Shown here: positions 45,999-58,268 of the stretch, piece by piece
How the letters are laid out: every line of letters begins with the position of its first letter
Position numbering within the stretch: the stretch's first letter is position 1
Notes under the pieces: model-generated
What the model was told of the DNA's origin: nothing
The model's input: the letters and a program-made list of their open reading frames with translations, nothing else
The model's database searches: none
Translations under genes and position numbers: made by a program
Source: Dugong dugon
Taxonomy: Eukaryota > Chordata > Mammalia > Sirenia > Dugongidae
Length of the DNA stretch: 64,000 nucleotides
NCBI GenBank assembly: GCA_030035585.1
Contig: CM057469.1
Span: 64,931,501-64,995,500, forward strand
Reading direction: 5' to 3'

Positions 45999-46516
45999 TG
46001 TCATGGATAGAATTGTGTCCCCCAAAAATATGCATCAACTTGGCTAGGCTGTGATTCCCAATATTGTGTAATTGTCCACCATTTTGTCATCTGATGTGAT
46101 TTTCCTATCTGTTCTAAATCCTACCTCTATGATGTTAATGAGTCAGGATTAGAGGCAGTTACATTAATGATGCAGGACTCAATCTACAAGATTAGATTCT
46201 GTTTTAAGCCAATCTCTTCTGAGATATAAAAGAGAGAAGCGAGCAGACATGGCTCCTCATACCACCAAGAAACAAGAGCCAGGAGAATAGCGTATCTTTT
46301 GGACCTTGGGTCCCTGCACTGAGAATCTTCTAGACAAGGGGAAGATTGATGACAAGGTCCTTCTCCCAGAGCCGACAGAGAGAGAAAGCCTTCCCCTGGA
46401 GCTGGTGCCCTGAATTTGGACTTTTAGTCTCCTAAACTGTGAGGGAATAAATTTCTCTTTGTTAAAGCCATCCGCTTGTGGTATTTCTGTTATAGCAGTG
46501 CTAGATAACTAATAAA
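45999..46516 (+). mobile_element. MaLR-type solo LTR
   Basis: Starts 'tgtcatggatagaattgtg', has a TATA-like 'gagatataaaagagag' near 46220 and a polyadenylation string 'gggaataaatttctc' near 46443, and ends 'gctagataactaataaa'. Flanked by 'ctgag' at 45994-45998 and 46517-46521, a perfect 5-bp target-site duplication. Confidence 0.88.
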
Positions 46517-46521
46517 CTGAG

Positions 46522-47282
46522 AGACCCCAAACTGTTAGCCATTTAGCAGCTTATAAGATGAGCATTCTTAGTGACCTGATGTAAGTAAACACAAGAAACT
46601 TGGAACAAGCAAGGAAAACAAGAAAATGTTATTGCTGTACTGTGTAAGAAGGTGCCTGTATTCATATTCAAATGACACAGTAGATTAAAAGGATGTCACT
46701 AAGTCATAACTTTTATAGAATGTAGACCTATTTTTGTGGAAATGAGGTCAGAGTTTCAGAGCAGTTTCAAAGTTTCATGAGGATAATCATGCCTCAGGTT
46801 TCCAAGCCTGCCCCTTTAGGCCTTTTAGGATAGTTCTGCATTATCATAATATGCTCATCAGTGTGATACAGTTTCAGATTAATACATAAATTAAGAACAA
46901 AAAGGCAAAAACAAACAAAAATACAGCCTCTCTTGAATTTGGGAAATGAGATTATGAACTGCATTGTTGCCTGACTGAAGGAACCTGCAGTTTTTAAGAG
47001 GAATTCAGTCTCCTTTTTATTACCTTGAGCATGATTCGGTTTGTTCACTGCCACCACAGCACTAGCGTAATTCCTGGCACCGGAATGTTTTTATTAAATG
47101 TCTTTGGAATGAATAGGTGAAAAAAAAATAATATTTAATATATATTTTCCCTAACTGGATCAAAATTAGTCAAAGACTAACTTTAGCTCCTTAATTGTTT
47201 GTTGAAGTAAGAACACACTTAACAGTTTTATCCATACTGTGAATAGCTGAAAGATTGTATTTCACCATCACTATAAACAAAA
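46522..47282. other. No recognisable gene or repeat
   Basis: AT-rich, with only short frames. Nothing assignable by eye. Confidence 0.45.
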
Positions 47283-47466
47283 TGGAGCCCTGGTGGCACA
47301 GTGGTTAAGAGCTCGGCTTCTAACCAAAAGGTCAGCAGTTCCAATCCACCAACTACTCCTTGGAAACCCTATGGGGCAGTTAGACTCTATCCTATAGGGT
47401 TGCTATCAGTCGACATCGACTCAATGGCAATGTTTTTTTATTTTTGTTTGTTTTTTTGTTTTTTAG
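47283..47466 (+). mobile_element. AfroSINE, well preserved
   Basis: Head 'gagccctggtggcacag', 'aaccaaaaggtcagcag', 'ggaaaccctatggggcag' and tail 'cgacatcgactcaatgg', followed by a T-rich tract. 'taaacaaaat' (47273-47282) and 'taagcaaaat' (47467-47476) may be its target-site duplication. Confidence 0.9.
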
Positions 47467-47476
47467 TAAGCAAAAT

Positions 47477-47866
47477 TAGTGTTCAGCAGACATAATACAA
47501 ACTTCTGGTCATATGACCCAGTGAAAAACATGGAAATCCTAGTACTAGAAAGTACTCAATGACACAAACTGTTTGGCTGTATATAATGAAAATGACATGG
47601 GCATTTTTAATTTAAGCTTTGTATTTGGTTTGACAAATAAATTATCAGTTCCTTCTTTATTTACTGTTGATAAGAGAGAGAATCCATAGAAAAGACCATA
47701 TATAGAAAGACCAAAAACGTAAGTGAAATAATTTTAACTTAAATGTAATATTTTTATTTTTTTAATTCTGATTCATTATTTATCTTTTTTCCTAATCCTG
47801 GATTTCTGAAATAAAGTATCTTGCATTTTTCATTAGTAAATATCTGTATTTATTTACCTTGCTATC
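47477..47866. other. No recognisable gene or repeat
   Basis: AT-rich; no repeat or coding motif is visible. Confidence 0.4.
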
Positions 47867-48383
47867 TGTCTTAGTCATCTAGTGCTGCTATAACAGAAAT
47901 ACCACAAGTGGATGGCTTTAACAAAGAGAAGTTTATTCTCTTACAGTCCAGTAGGCTACAAGTCCAAATCCAGGGTACATTAGCTCCAAGAGAAGGCTTT
48001 CTGTCTCTGTCAGTTCTGGAGGAAGGTCCTTGTGATGCATCAGTCTTCCCTTGGTTTGGGAGCATCTCGTCTCAGGAAACACAGGTCCAAAGGACACGCT
48101 CTGCTCCTGGCACTGCTTTCTTGGTGGTGTGAGGTTCCCACGTGTCTCTGCTCACTTTTCTCTTTTATATCTCAAAAGAGATTGGTTTAAGACACTATCC
48201 AATCTTGTAAACCTCATCAATATAACTGCGGCTAATTCGTCTTATTAGATCATAGTGATTGAATTTACAACACATAAGGAAATCACATCAGATTACAAAA
48301 TGGTACACAATTATATAATACTGGGAATCATGACCCAGCCAAGTTGACAGATATTTTTGGGGAACACAATTCAATCCATGACA
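47867..48383 (-). mobile_element. MaLR-type solo LTR
   Basis: Minus strand: begins with complement end 'tgtcttagtcatctag', continues 'gctgctataacagaaatacc' and ends 'caattcaatccatgaca'. Complement TATA-like string near 48160 (ttttatatctc). Flanks 'ctatc' and 'ctatt' share four bases, near a 5-bp duplication. Confidence 0.87.
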
Positions 48384-49258
48384 CTATTTATCATCTATGT
48401 ATCCATCCATCCTGTGTGTGTGTGTGTGTATGTGTAAAACCATATGCCAAAGTATATTACAAGAGAAACCAATTTCTATTTAAGATTTCAGAGAGTGTCC
48501 ATTGGTAGCAGGATGAGAATAGCTAAGCTGATGGGAAAGAAAAGTTCTTTTTAAATTCTCAGAATTTTAAATAGAATTCAGCAGTTCCATACACTCACGT
48601 AATGAAATTCTGATCAGTATATTAACTTAGGCTGAGGATAAGGCTCTATAACTTGCCATTAATAGATTATGTTAGATCATTACAACCTTCCAAATTTTTT
48701 AAATGATTCTGATTTATCACCATAGCAGCTGTTCCACCTAGACCTTATAATGGGATTAGAATCTGGCTTGGAAAGTTTTTGGTTTTTCTTTTTTTTGTAA
48801 GATTCCAACCGTGAGTAAAAACGCAGTGACTCTGAGTACCGAGGCATATTTTTAATGGGGATAAATATGAGGTATTTAATAAGGAACGAGCCTGAGACAA
48901 TTGCGGAGGTAGGCTAGAAGCAAGAACTTCTTAGCAGGAATAAACTGCCTCAGCTTTGCCCAAAACAGACAACTTCATCACCACAGGTTTCTCTCTAAGC
49001 CCAGAACTTAGTTCCTCTATGTAAGCCTTTTTCAAAAGAAGACAATTATCCAGAGAATAATAAGAACAACCCAGAAGAAAATGAATTAATTCATCTTTGT
49101 CACATTATAACCACCCCTAGAAAATTTTTTAAAAAGGGTAAAAGCTCAAAACAACCAAAGCTTGGTAAAGTAAGACATGAGAAAAATAAGTTTATAATCA
49201 AACTCAACTGCCTCTAAACCTCTCCTGTCATGCAGCATCTCCTTCCTACACGCCAGAA
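48384..49258. other. Unassigned sequence with a (TG)n run
   Basis: A TG microsatellite occurs at 48413-48434. Otherwise no gene or repeat is recognisable. Confidence 0.45.
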
Positions 49259-49474
49259 TTGTTGTTAAGTGCTGTGCTAGTCAATTCCGACTCATAGTGA
49301 CCCCATGTGACAGAGCAATACTGCCCCATAGGGTTTTCTAGGCTGTAATCCTTATGGGAGCAGATCACCAGGTCTTTCTCCTTCTGGGCAGCTGGGTGGG
49401 TTCCCAGTGGGTGGGTTGAAACTACCAGCCTTTTTGTTAGCACAAGTGCTTAACCATTGTGCCACCAGGGCTCC
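49259..49474 (-). mobile_element. AfroSINE-type SINE, long variant with RTE-like tail
   Basis: Tail complement 'ttgttgttaagtgctgtg', then 'tcaattccgactcatag', 'ctgccccatagggtttt', an internal body 'gcagatcaccaggtctttc' and head complement 'cttaaccattgtgccacc'. Confidence 0.87.
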
Positions 49475-49567
49475 CTCACTTCAAAATGAACACCAAGAGG
49501 AATCTACTATATTGGGGGCTTCCTGCAGTGAAAACTGCCACCAACACTTTCTGAAATAGAGTAACAC

Positions 49568-49725
49568 AGCCCTGGTGGTGCAGTGGTTTAAGAGCCTGGC
49601 TGCTAACCAAAATGTTGGCAGTTTGAACCCACCAGCTGCTCCTTGGAAACCCTATATGGGGCAGTTCTACTCTGTCCTGTAAGTCACTATGAGTCAGAAT
49701 CAACTTAACAGCAACGGGTTTTGTT
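49568..49725 (+). mobile_element. AfroSINE
   Basis: Head 'agccctggtggtgcagtgg', B box 'gcagtttgaaccc', 'ggggcagttctactctg', tail 'gagtcagaatcaacttaac' and 'agcaacgggtttt'. Confidence 0.9.
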
Positions 49726-49824
49726 TTTTTAGTTGAGTTTTATTGGATTTCTTACTACACAAAATAAGGTCCCAGAAGCACAGGATAACCATGAAGACAT
49801 GAGGGCATAACCAGGAAGATCTGA

Positions 49825-50045
49825 GGCTTTGTACCCTACCAGTGTAGGTTCTGGCTCAACCCACTTAACAGCTTGGACAAGTTATCTAACTTCTCAGTGC
49901 TCAGAATCATTATTTACTAAAAGGAAATAATATGCCTACTGTAAGGATTCTTGTAAAGATTCAATGAGATAATAACCATCATGTGCTGAGTATACCACCT
50001 GGCATATAATAAGTAATCAGGAAGTGTTATTTCTATTATTATTGA
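49825..50045 (+). repeat. MIR SINE relic
   Basis: Follows the MIR course: 'ggttctggctcaaccc', 'ggacaagttatctaacttc', 'gtaaggattcttgtaaagat', 'caatgagataataac' and 'cacctggcatataataag'. An old mammal-wide element. Confidence 0.75.
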
Positions 50046-50185
50046 AAGTAGAAGAGAAGATGGGTTTTCTTTATTGAATACATTATAATAATTTCTCTAA
50101 CTAGCCGGGAACTATGGGGAAATATATTATCTTCTCTCTTTTTTAGTTTTTACTTTTGTAAAATAGAAACATTTTATGCAAACTG

Positions 50186-50400
50186 GAATCGTTGGTGGCA
50201 CAACAGTTAAGCGTGAGGCTGCTAACCGAATGGTTTGCTGTTTGAACTCACTAAGCGGCTCTTTCTCCTTTCTACCAGAGAAATACCTGGTGATCTGCTC
50301 CTGTAAAGATTACAGCCTACAAAACCCTATGGGGCAGTTCTACTCTGTCACATGGGGTTGGCTATGAGTTGAGAGCCATACGATGGCACCCAACAACAGA
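50186..50400 (+). mobile_element. AfroSINE-type SINE, long variant
   Basis: Head 'tggtggcacaacagttaag', B-box relic 'ctgtttgaactc', body 'cctggtgatctgctcctg', 'ggggcagttctactctg' and an RTE-like tail with 'cccaacaacagag'. Confidence 0.87.
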
Positions 50401-51970
50401 GTTGAGACGTTCAAATGAAATGTATTAAAATTAACTTATGAAATTTGAAGTGATGTACAAGTGCCATTTATTTTCTCATATTCAATGTCCAGCACACTGA
50501 AAAATTAAGTTAGCTAGCATTAAACTGAAGGAACAGAAATGGAAAAAACAGTGAATCTTTAGTGAGGAATATGCAAAAAGACTCCAGGTAAATGCTGAGT
50601 TACCTTATTTTTCAAAAGATCTGTTTGTTAATTATATTTAAATGAGTATTTTGGTTGTATTATTACATTTACTTGGAATGCATAGACATATTTCCCATAT
50701 ATTCTGGATTATGCCTCTCTTGAGGCTGTAGAAAATACGTCGGGTTCCACATAACAGGTAGGTTGTTGTCTTCATTTTTAGATTGATTCGTGAAGCTTTC
50801 ATGCTTTCTAAAGTAATGAAGGGAAAAGCATGAATTATTTCACATCTGCAGGTAGCATTAAGTTGCTGAATTATTTTCAATCTCCTTCTCCCCAACCCCC
50901 TCATCAAACTTGCTCACAAGTTAAAAAAAATCAAAAAGAAGTTAAATTTGGGTTTTGTTCATTTTACTCCCTTCTCATATAAGGATTCTAAGAAACAATG
51001 CAAGAATCAAATGAGTGAGATGCAAAATATTGGTGCTCAAATACCACCAAAACTGAGCAACTAGCCCCTAGATAAACTAAAATGTACCATCTTTATCTGT
51101 TGTTTTATTTCATTGTTTGTTCATTTTTAGTTTATAAAGGGTTTAAAAATTATAAAGACTTAATGGTAGTACAAAGAATAGGATATACTCAAGTGTTCCA
51201 AAGTAAAAGTTACTACGTCTGAATCAGCCATACTTCCTGCATATGGATATTTCCATACCTTGGTGCTGTGTTCTTTATTAGAAAAGGTATTAAAACTTCA
51301 AAAGAAGCTTAAGCCGGGATCTTGTAATTCAAGATTCTTGGACAAAAAGCTTGGACCATGTGCCCATTTTCTATTTTAAATGAAAATACATATTTTCCCA
51401 ACATGTCATTTCAGTTCCACAAAGAAAAGCAATCAAGAGACTTTATGGTGAAATAGTTAAAGAGAACCTTGAACATTAGCCAAAAAAATGCCTTTAAGCT
51501 CTCTTAAAACAACTTACATCCCGGACTTTATTTGCTCATTAGGCTTGTGAGGGGCTTGCGCAGACTTTTATAAAGAAGGAAAAAATTCCTCTCTAGGTTA
51601 TGACTCTAATGGCTTTGTGAACCTGTTTTAAAACAAGAGCAAGGGCAAGGGCAAGAGAGACTTATGGCTTTAAAAGCAACTCTCGTAAGATAGGCAAGAT
51701 ATTTTGAAGGGAATTCAGCAAGAGTATGGGAAGACAACTTAAATGTGACATAAATAAAACATACTGAAAAAGACATATTCTTTTTGAAGACAATGAATTA
51801 AAAATAAATTTTCCAGAGATCCTTTCATATAAGCAGAGCGACAAATGAAGATACATACAGATCTGGTGGTACTAGATTGAGACAGGAACAGTTAAGTTCT
51901 TGGCCTTGGCAATTATTAGGACTGACCATCTCCTGAGGTCAATACACTGTTCCATGTAATGAACTAAAAA
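50401..51970. other. Unassigned unique-like sequence
   Basis: No gene or repeat is recognised. There is a short 'caaggg' repeat near 51640-51658. Confidence 0.45.
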
Positions 51971-51973
51971 CCA

Positions 51974-52180
51974 GTAAACCAGTTCCCCTCCAGTTGATTC
52001 TGACTCATGGTGAGCCCATGTGTGTCACAGTACAACTATGCTCCATAGGGTTCTCGATGGCTGGTTTTTCAGAAGTAGATCACCAGGCCTTTCTTCTGAG
52101 GAGCCTCTGGGTGGACTTAAACTTTCAACATTTCTGTTAGCAGCCCAGAGTGGTGATGGTTTGCATCACCCAGGGACTCC
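51974..52180 (-). mobile_element. AfroSINE-like SINE, long-body variant
   Basis: Tail complement 'aaccagttcccctccagttg', 'gagcccatgtgtgtcacag', 'gatggctggtttttcag', 'accaggcctttcttctgag' and head complement 'cacccagggactcc'. Confidence 0.83.
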
Positions 52181-52214
52181 AACGAATACAAAGAAATTCT
52201 GTTATTGCTGACAG

Positions 52215-52535
52215 CTGAGGGAGAGGATCCTATAAATTAAGGGTCTTTTCTCACTCTCTTCTGACATCTCCTCAACTCTACCCATTCAAGTTCTTTCCAT
52301 GCTTGAAGCTAATACAGATGTTGCTTCTTCCATGAAAGCTTCACTCTTTTCCCTACAAAGCCTTAACCCCTGATGTATAAGGTCTTCTTTCATTTTGTTT
52401 GTATCTCCATAAAGTAATAAGTGCTTCATTCACTTGTCAGCAACTTTAGGGTCTGGGCCACATTTAATCATTTTCTCCCCACAGAGAGCCTAACATATTA
52501 ATGTGCATAGAATTAAAGTTGAATTAAAAAAAAAA
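52215..52535 (+). repeat. L2 LINE relic (probable)
   Basis: Resembles the L2 3' region: 'cttcttccatgaaagcttc' and 'cccacagagagcctaacata'. Diverged. Confidence 0.5.
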
Positions 52536-52559
52536 TCAGCCCAAGTGTAAACAGAATAG

Positions 52560-52695
52560 AATGTTATATAATGAAACACTTGAACATAAGCTCCATGAGG
52601 ACAGGGATCCTTTGTGCCTTATTCAATTCTGTAGTCCCAGCACTTAAAGCTATTTCTGGCCTACAGGAGGTGTTCTGTAAGTATTTATTGGGTGA
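52560..52695 (+). repeat. L2 LINE 3' end
   Basis: Clear 3' end of L2: 'taagctccatgaggacaggg', 'gtagtcccagcactta' and 'gtatttattgggtgaatg'. Confidence 0.8.
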
Positions 52696-53809
52696 ATGTC
52701 ATTAAACGTGTGAGCAATATTTACCAAACTCCCCCAGGGTGCCATTTATTGTTGGTCCTATAGGGAAATTCTGTAGGAGTGGAATGTGATGCCTATTCTT
52801 AAGAAGATTAATAGCCAGCCCAGGAGTAGCTAAGCAACAGAGTATGGCTGAAGGTAACAAATGTTGAGAATTACATGCTGAGGTAATTACCGGGAAAAAG
52901 AAATATTGTAAGGAAGGGATAATGATGTATGGTTTTCTGAAAGGAGTCTCCCTCCAACTCCCATTCCAGGACTTAAAGGAATGAAAGACAGAATTGAAGG
53001 CAAGAAAATGGAATGAAACCAAAGGAGAAAAAAGAACCTATTCAAAACCTGCAGAGAGAGAAGCTAGATTACCATCATTATGTACATTGTTTGAGTAAAG
53101 CAAGACGTATAAAGAACATGTGTGTTTGGGTAACTCAGTGATTGCTTGTAATTTGATGGAAAGACAGAAGGATAGAGGTTTGTCGTTACATAAAGCCACC
53201 AAGAGTTTCTGAACTAGAGAGAGGCTGAAAGAAACGCTTAGGAACGAATATTCCAGGGGTTTTATCTACAGTGACTTTAAAATATAATCAGAATGGCTTA
53301 TCTGCAGAAAAGATTCTAATGAATTTGTCGCCAGTGATAAAAGTTAATGGGAGAGTATAGAAATCCCCAATATGGAGGATCATGCAGTGTTCCAATCCTT
53401 TAAAAAAATGAAGAATTAGGTCATCTCTCCAGATAAAGAACACTGACAACTTGAGAGATTTTTTTGAAAATGTGTGTAACATGAAACAAATAGTAGAGAA
53501 AGAAGGCATAAATATCAGCTATAGCCTTTGGAAAAGTTACAGAAATGAGGACTACGGTATCTACCCAATATTCTAATATGAATTCATTTCCTGATTAGTA
53601 ATAATAAAGATAAAGCAAGCTAAAAAGTCAGATCAACAGGGTAATAAACAAATTTGAAATGCAAAAAGATTGCCAGTAGAATTTCCTCAAAGTATTAGTA
53701 AAAAAGAAAAGATCCTAAAACTTTGAAAGTAAGAGAAAGAATAAAGTTACTTTACAGAGACAAAGATCAGACTTACATGAGCCTTTTAATCAGCACTGTG
53801 AGTAGAACA
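52696..53809. other. Unassigned unique-like sequence
   Basis: No repeat or gene recognised; short frames only. Confidence 0.45.
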
Positions 53810-53862
53810 CTAGAACCAGTTGCCCTTGAGTCAATTCCAACTTAATACTATGTATAAATTCA
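53810..53862 (-). mobile_element. SINE tail fragment
   Basis: 'agaaccagttgcccttgagt' and 'caattccaactta' match the complement of an AfroSINE tail. Only about 50 bp remain. Confidence 0.6.
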
Positions 53863-53904
53863 TAATAATAAATTGGACCACCACTTACCTGTCAGTTTGC
53901 CATA

Positions 53905-55892
53905 CTGTGATGGCTTGCGTACTACTGTGATGCTGGAAGCTATGCCACTGGTATTCAAGACCAGCAGGCTCACACATGGTGAAAAGGTTTCAGCAGAGCT
54001 TCCAGACTAAGATAGAATAGGAAGAAGGACATGGCTGTCTACTTCTGAAAAAACTGGCCAGTGAAAACCTTATGAATAGCAGCAGAACATGATAGCAGCA
54101 GAACATGGTCTGATACAGTGCCTAAAGATGAGCCCCTCAGGTTGGAAGGCACTCAAAATACAACCGGGAAAGAGCAGCCTCCTCAAAGTAGAGTTGACCT
54201 TAATGACATAGATAGATTAAAGCCTTCAGGCCCTTCATTGCTTATGTGGTAGGACTCAAAATGAGAAGAAACAGCTGCAAACATCCATTAATAATTGGAA
54301 CGTGGAATGTATGAAGTATGAATCTAGGAAAATTGGAAGTCATCAAAAATGAAATGAAACGCATAAACATCGATATCCTAGGCATTAGAGAGCTGAAGCG
54401 GACTGGTATTGGCCATTTTGAATCAGACAATCACATGGTCTACTATACAGGGAATGACAAATTGAAGGAGAATGGCTTCGCATGCATCACCAAAAAGAAC
54501 ATTTCAAGATCTAGCCTGAAATACAACGCTGAGAGACACAGGGTAATATCCATATGCCTACAAGGAAGAGCAGTTAATACAACCATTATTCAAATTCAAC
54601 CACTAAGGCCAAAGATGAAGAAATTGAAGATTTGGGGCACATTTTTTCAGTTTAAAATTGATCAAACATGCAATCAAGATGCATTGATAACTGGTGATTG
54701 GAATGTGAACGTTGGAAGAGAAGAAGTTTCAGTAGTTGGAAAATATGGACTTGGTGATAGAATTTTGCAAGACCAACGACTTCTTCATTGCAAATAACGT
54801 TTTTATTGACTATGTAAAGACAAAGGACTGTGTGGATCATAACAAATTATAGATAACATTGCAAAGACTGGGAATTCCAGAACACTTTATTGTGCTCATG
54901 CGGAACCTGTACATAGACCAAGAGGCATTCATTCATTCCAACAGAACAAGGCCATATTGAGTGGTTTAAAATCAGGAAAGGTGTACATCAGGGTTGTATC
55001 TTTCCACCATACTTATTCAATCTGTATGCTGAGTAAATAATCCCAGAAGTTGGACTACATGAAGAAGAAAGAGGCATCAGGATTGGAGGAAGACTCATCA
55101 ACAACCTGAAATATGCAGATGACACAACCTTGCTTGATGAAAGTGAAGAAGACTTGAAACACGTACTGATGAAGATCAAGACTACAGCCTTCAGTAGGGA
55201 TTATACTTCAACATAAAGAAAACAAAAATCCTCACAACTGGACCAATAAGCATCATCATGGTAAACAGAGAAAATATTGAAGTTGTCAAAGATTTCATTT
55301 TACTTGAATTCACAATCAAAGCCCAGGGAAGCAGCAGTCAAGAAATCAAATGACGTATTGCATTGGACAATCTGCTGCAAAAGATCTTTTTAAAGTGTTT
55401 AAAAGCAAAGGTGTCACTTTAAGGGCTAAGGTGGGCCTGACCCAGGCCATGATATTTTTAATCACCACATATGCATGCGTAAGCTGGGTAATGAATAAGG
55501 AAGATTGAAGAAAAATTGATGCATTTGAATTACGGTGTTGGTGAAGAATATTAAATATACCCTGGGCTGCCAAAAGAAAGAACAAATATGTCTTGGAAGA
55601 AGTATAGCCAGAATTATTGTTAGAAGGGAGGATGGTGAGACTTCGTCTTATGTACTTTGGACATGTCATCAGGAGGGACCAGTCCCTGAAGGGCATCATG
55701 CATCATGCTTGGTATACTAGAGGGTCAGTGAAAAAGAGGAAGACCCCTAGTGAGATGGATTGGCGCTGCAACAATGGGCTCAAACATAGCAATGCTCGTG
55801 AGGATGACGCAGGACCGGGCAGTGTTTCGTTCTGTTGTACATTGGGTCACTATGAGTTGGAACTGTCTTGATAGCACCTAACAACAACAAAT
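53905..55892 (+). mobile_element. RTE (BovB-like) LINE, 5' region to 3' end, internally deleted
   Basis: It includes the non-coding 5' region (53905-54290), the endonuclease (from 'ggaacgtggaatgtatg', 54299), a jump at about 54798-54804 into the reverse transcriptase, and the 3' end with 'gttggaactgtcttgat' and 'cctaacaacaacaa'. Compared with the copy at 22745, roughly 1.2 kb between the endonuclease end and the D-x-x-K motif are missing. A perfect 16-bp tandem duplication lies at 54076-54107. The YADD motif is at about 55110. Frameshifts are many. Confidence 0.92.
54299..55871 (+). pseudogene. RTE ORF relic: endonuclease joined to reverse transcriptase
   Basis: The frame 54318-54797 holds the endonuclease part (IDILGIRELKRTGIGHFE and ITGDWNVNVG, the GDWN motif). 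After the deletion, reverse transcriptase strings follow in other frames (NLKYADDTTLLDES), then the C-terminal segment RRDQSL near 55670. No product is expected. Confidence 0.85.
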
Positions 55893-56159
55893 AAACTTGA
55901 AAATTCAGATGAAATGGATAATTTATTTAACAAGTTCACTGAATTATATATAGAGAATTTGTTGAAATTGTGTATCCTTCATTGTGTATATTTTCACCAA
56001 ATAAATAAAATTAAAAAGAACTGTATATTCCCAAAGCTCTTTTAGGAAAAGCAATGAAGAAACTTGTACACATAAAAGAAATAGAAAAGGTAACCAAAGA
56101 CTTGTTTCTAAATAAGCAAGAATTCTAGATGCCTTTCAGTAAATTTCTTACAAAACATT

Positions 56160-56639
56160 TGTCATGGATTGAATTATGCCCCTCCAAAAATGTGTGTATC
56201 AATTTGGCTGGGCCATGATTCCTGGTATTGTGTGATTTTCTTATATGTCGTAAATCCTGCCTCTATTATGTTAGTGAGGGAGGATGGGTGGCAGTTGTGT
56301 TAGTAAGGCAGGACTCAATCTACAAAATTGGATTGTGTCCTGAGGCAAACTCTTGAGATATAAAAGACAGAAGTGAGCAGAGAGACAGGGGGAGCTCATA
56401 CCACCAAGAAAGAAGTGCCAGGAGCAGAGTGTGTCCTTTGGACCCGGGGTCCCTGAGCAAAGATGCTCCTAGTCCGGGGGATCATTGATGAGAAGGCTGA
56501 CAGAGAGAGAAAGCCTTCCCCTGGAGCTGACGCCCTGAATTTGGACTTTTAGCCTACTTTACTGTGAAGAATAAATTTCTCTTTGTTAAAGCCATCACTT
56601 GTAGTATTTCTGTTATAGCAGCACTGGATGAGTAAGACA
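56160..56639 (+). mobile_element. MaLR-type solo LTR
   Basis: Starts 'tgtcatggattgaattatg', TATA-like 'gagatataaaagacag' at about 56352, polyadenylation string 'agaataaatttctc', ends 'gatgagtaagaca'. Flanks 'acatt' and 'acact' differ at one of five bases. Confidence 0.88.
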
Positions 56640-56802
56640 ACACTGAACATCGACAATTCCTGTATAAAGTAAATCAATGCATAGAAAAGTATGCTAAAAT
56701 TCGCAAGGGTCTAATAAAACTACCCATAGCTAGTACATTCATTCTAATTATTTGCATAGGCACAACAATCTTAAATAAACATTATCAAAGGTAATTTAGG
56801 AG

Positions 56803-57282
56803 TGTCATGGTTTGAATTATGTCCCCGCAAAAATGTGTGTATCAATTTGGCTAGGCCATGATTCCTGGTACTGTATGATTTTCCTGTATGTTGTAAACCT
56901 GCCTCTATGATGTTAATGAGGGAGGATGGGTGGCAGTTGTGTTAGTAAGGCAGGACTCAGTCTACAAGACTGGATTGTATCCTGAGGCAATGCCTTGAGA
57001 TATAAAAGACAGAAGTGAGCAGTGAGACAGGGGGACCTCATAGCATCAAGAAAGCAGTGCCCGGAGCAGAGCGCGTTCTTTGGACCGGGGTCCCTGCGCA
57101 GAGAAGCTCCTAGTCTGGGGGAACACTGAAGAGAAGAAGGCCGCGAGAGAGAAAGCCTTCCACTGGAGCTGATGCCTGAATTTGGACTTTTAGCCTACTT
57201 TACTGCAAGGAAATAAACTTCTCTTCATTAAAATCATCCACTTGTGGTATTTCTGTTGTAGCAGCACTAGATGACTAAGACA
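56803..57282 (+). mobile_element. 5' LTR of a complete MaLR element
   Basis: Starts 'tgtcatggtttgaattatg' and ends 'gatgactaagaca'. TATA-like 'gagatataaaagacag' near 56997 and 'gaaataaacttctc' near 57209. It matches the LTR at 58269 with roughly 4-5% differences by eye, so the insertion is fairly recent relative to the older repeats here. Confidence 0.92.
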
Positions 57283-58268
57283 GAATTTGGTACCGAGAGA
57301 GTAGGGTGCTGCTCTAACAGATACCTAAAATGTGGAAGCAGTTTTAAAACTGTGAATGGATAGACGTGCGGCAGTGACAGAGGACCAACAGCAACAGAAC
57401 CTGGAGACCGGTGAAAGACGGCGCTGGAGCCAACCCACGGAGCGAGAGAGCTGAACACCTGTGAGCAGGAGGCTTCCTGGCAGAGTGGGGTGCCTCTGGG
57501 CACTTGCTGGTGGAGCTAGGCTTGCCCACTCACGGAGCGAGAGAGCTGAGTGTCTGTGTGCATGAGGCTTTCTGGCGGAGTGGGGTGACCGGTGGAGCTA
57601 TTGAGTTATGGAACACTTGCCCCAGCAGGGCAGATGTGGGCTTGAGGCCCGAGGGCCTTGAGGCCATAGGAAGCAGAAGCTGAACAGACAAGGGACACAA
57701 GAAGCCGAGCTGCTTCAGCCTCAAAAGGTATGGCCATGACCTCAGGGGTTTCAAAGGATGGAGCCATGGCCTCTGGTGTTTCTAAGGGTGGAGTTGTCAC
57801 TCCGATGGACTAGGAGAATGGTGCGCCTAAAGCCAAGGGAGCAGAGTTGCTGTCCCAGTGGACCTGGAAGGCAGAGCTGAAGCCCAGGGCCAAGGGGCCT
57901 CCACTCAAAATCCAGAGACTGTGGCCAATACCTAGAGTCTGGAGGGCAGGGCTATTGTGTAAATTGTCTCAGAGAACAGAGGATTATTTTCAAAGCTTTG
58001 AGGGCTAATGTAATGTGTTCTGCTAACTTGCTTGGTGCCTATTATGCCTTCTTTCCCTGCAATTTCTCCCATTTGTAATGGAAATGTCTAGCTTGTGCCT
58101 GTTCTGCCATCGTACCTTTGGAAGCAGATAACTTGTATTCTAGATTTCACAGATGAAGAGGAATTTTTGGATTTTGGACTTGGAGTTAAGACTTTTGCTA
58201 TGATATGATGGGGTGAATACGTTTCCCATGTTGCAAGGATGTGATTTTTTGGGGGCCAAAGGGTGGAA
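57283..58268 (+). mobile_element. MaLR internal region, short form (986 bp), non-coding
   Basis: Begins 'gaatttggtaccgagagag', typical of the start of MaLR internal sequence, followed by 'atacctaaaatgtggaagc'. Ends 'gggggccaaagggtggaa' at the second LTR. No gag, pol or env frame is present. The longest frames are short. It is shorter than the internal region at 7124-8677. Confidence 0.88.

Noticed and set aside
54318-54797. A 159-codon frame as a host nuclease gene
   Set aside because: Its motifs (GDWN and the surrounding strings) and position belong to the RTE endonuclease, and the element is deleted and frameshifted downstream.
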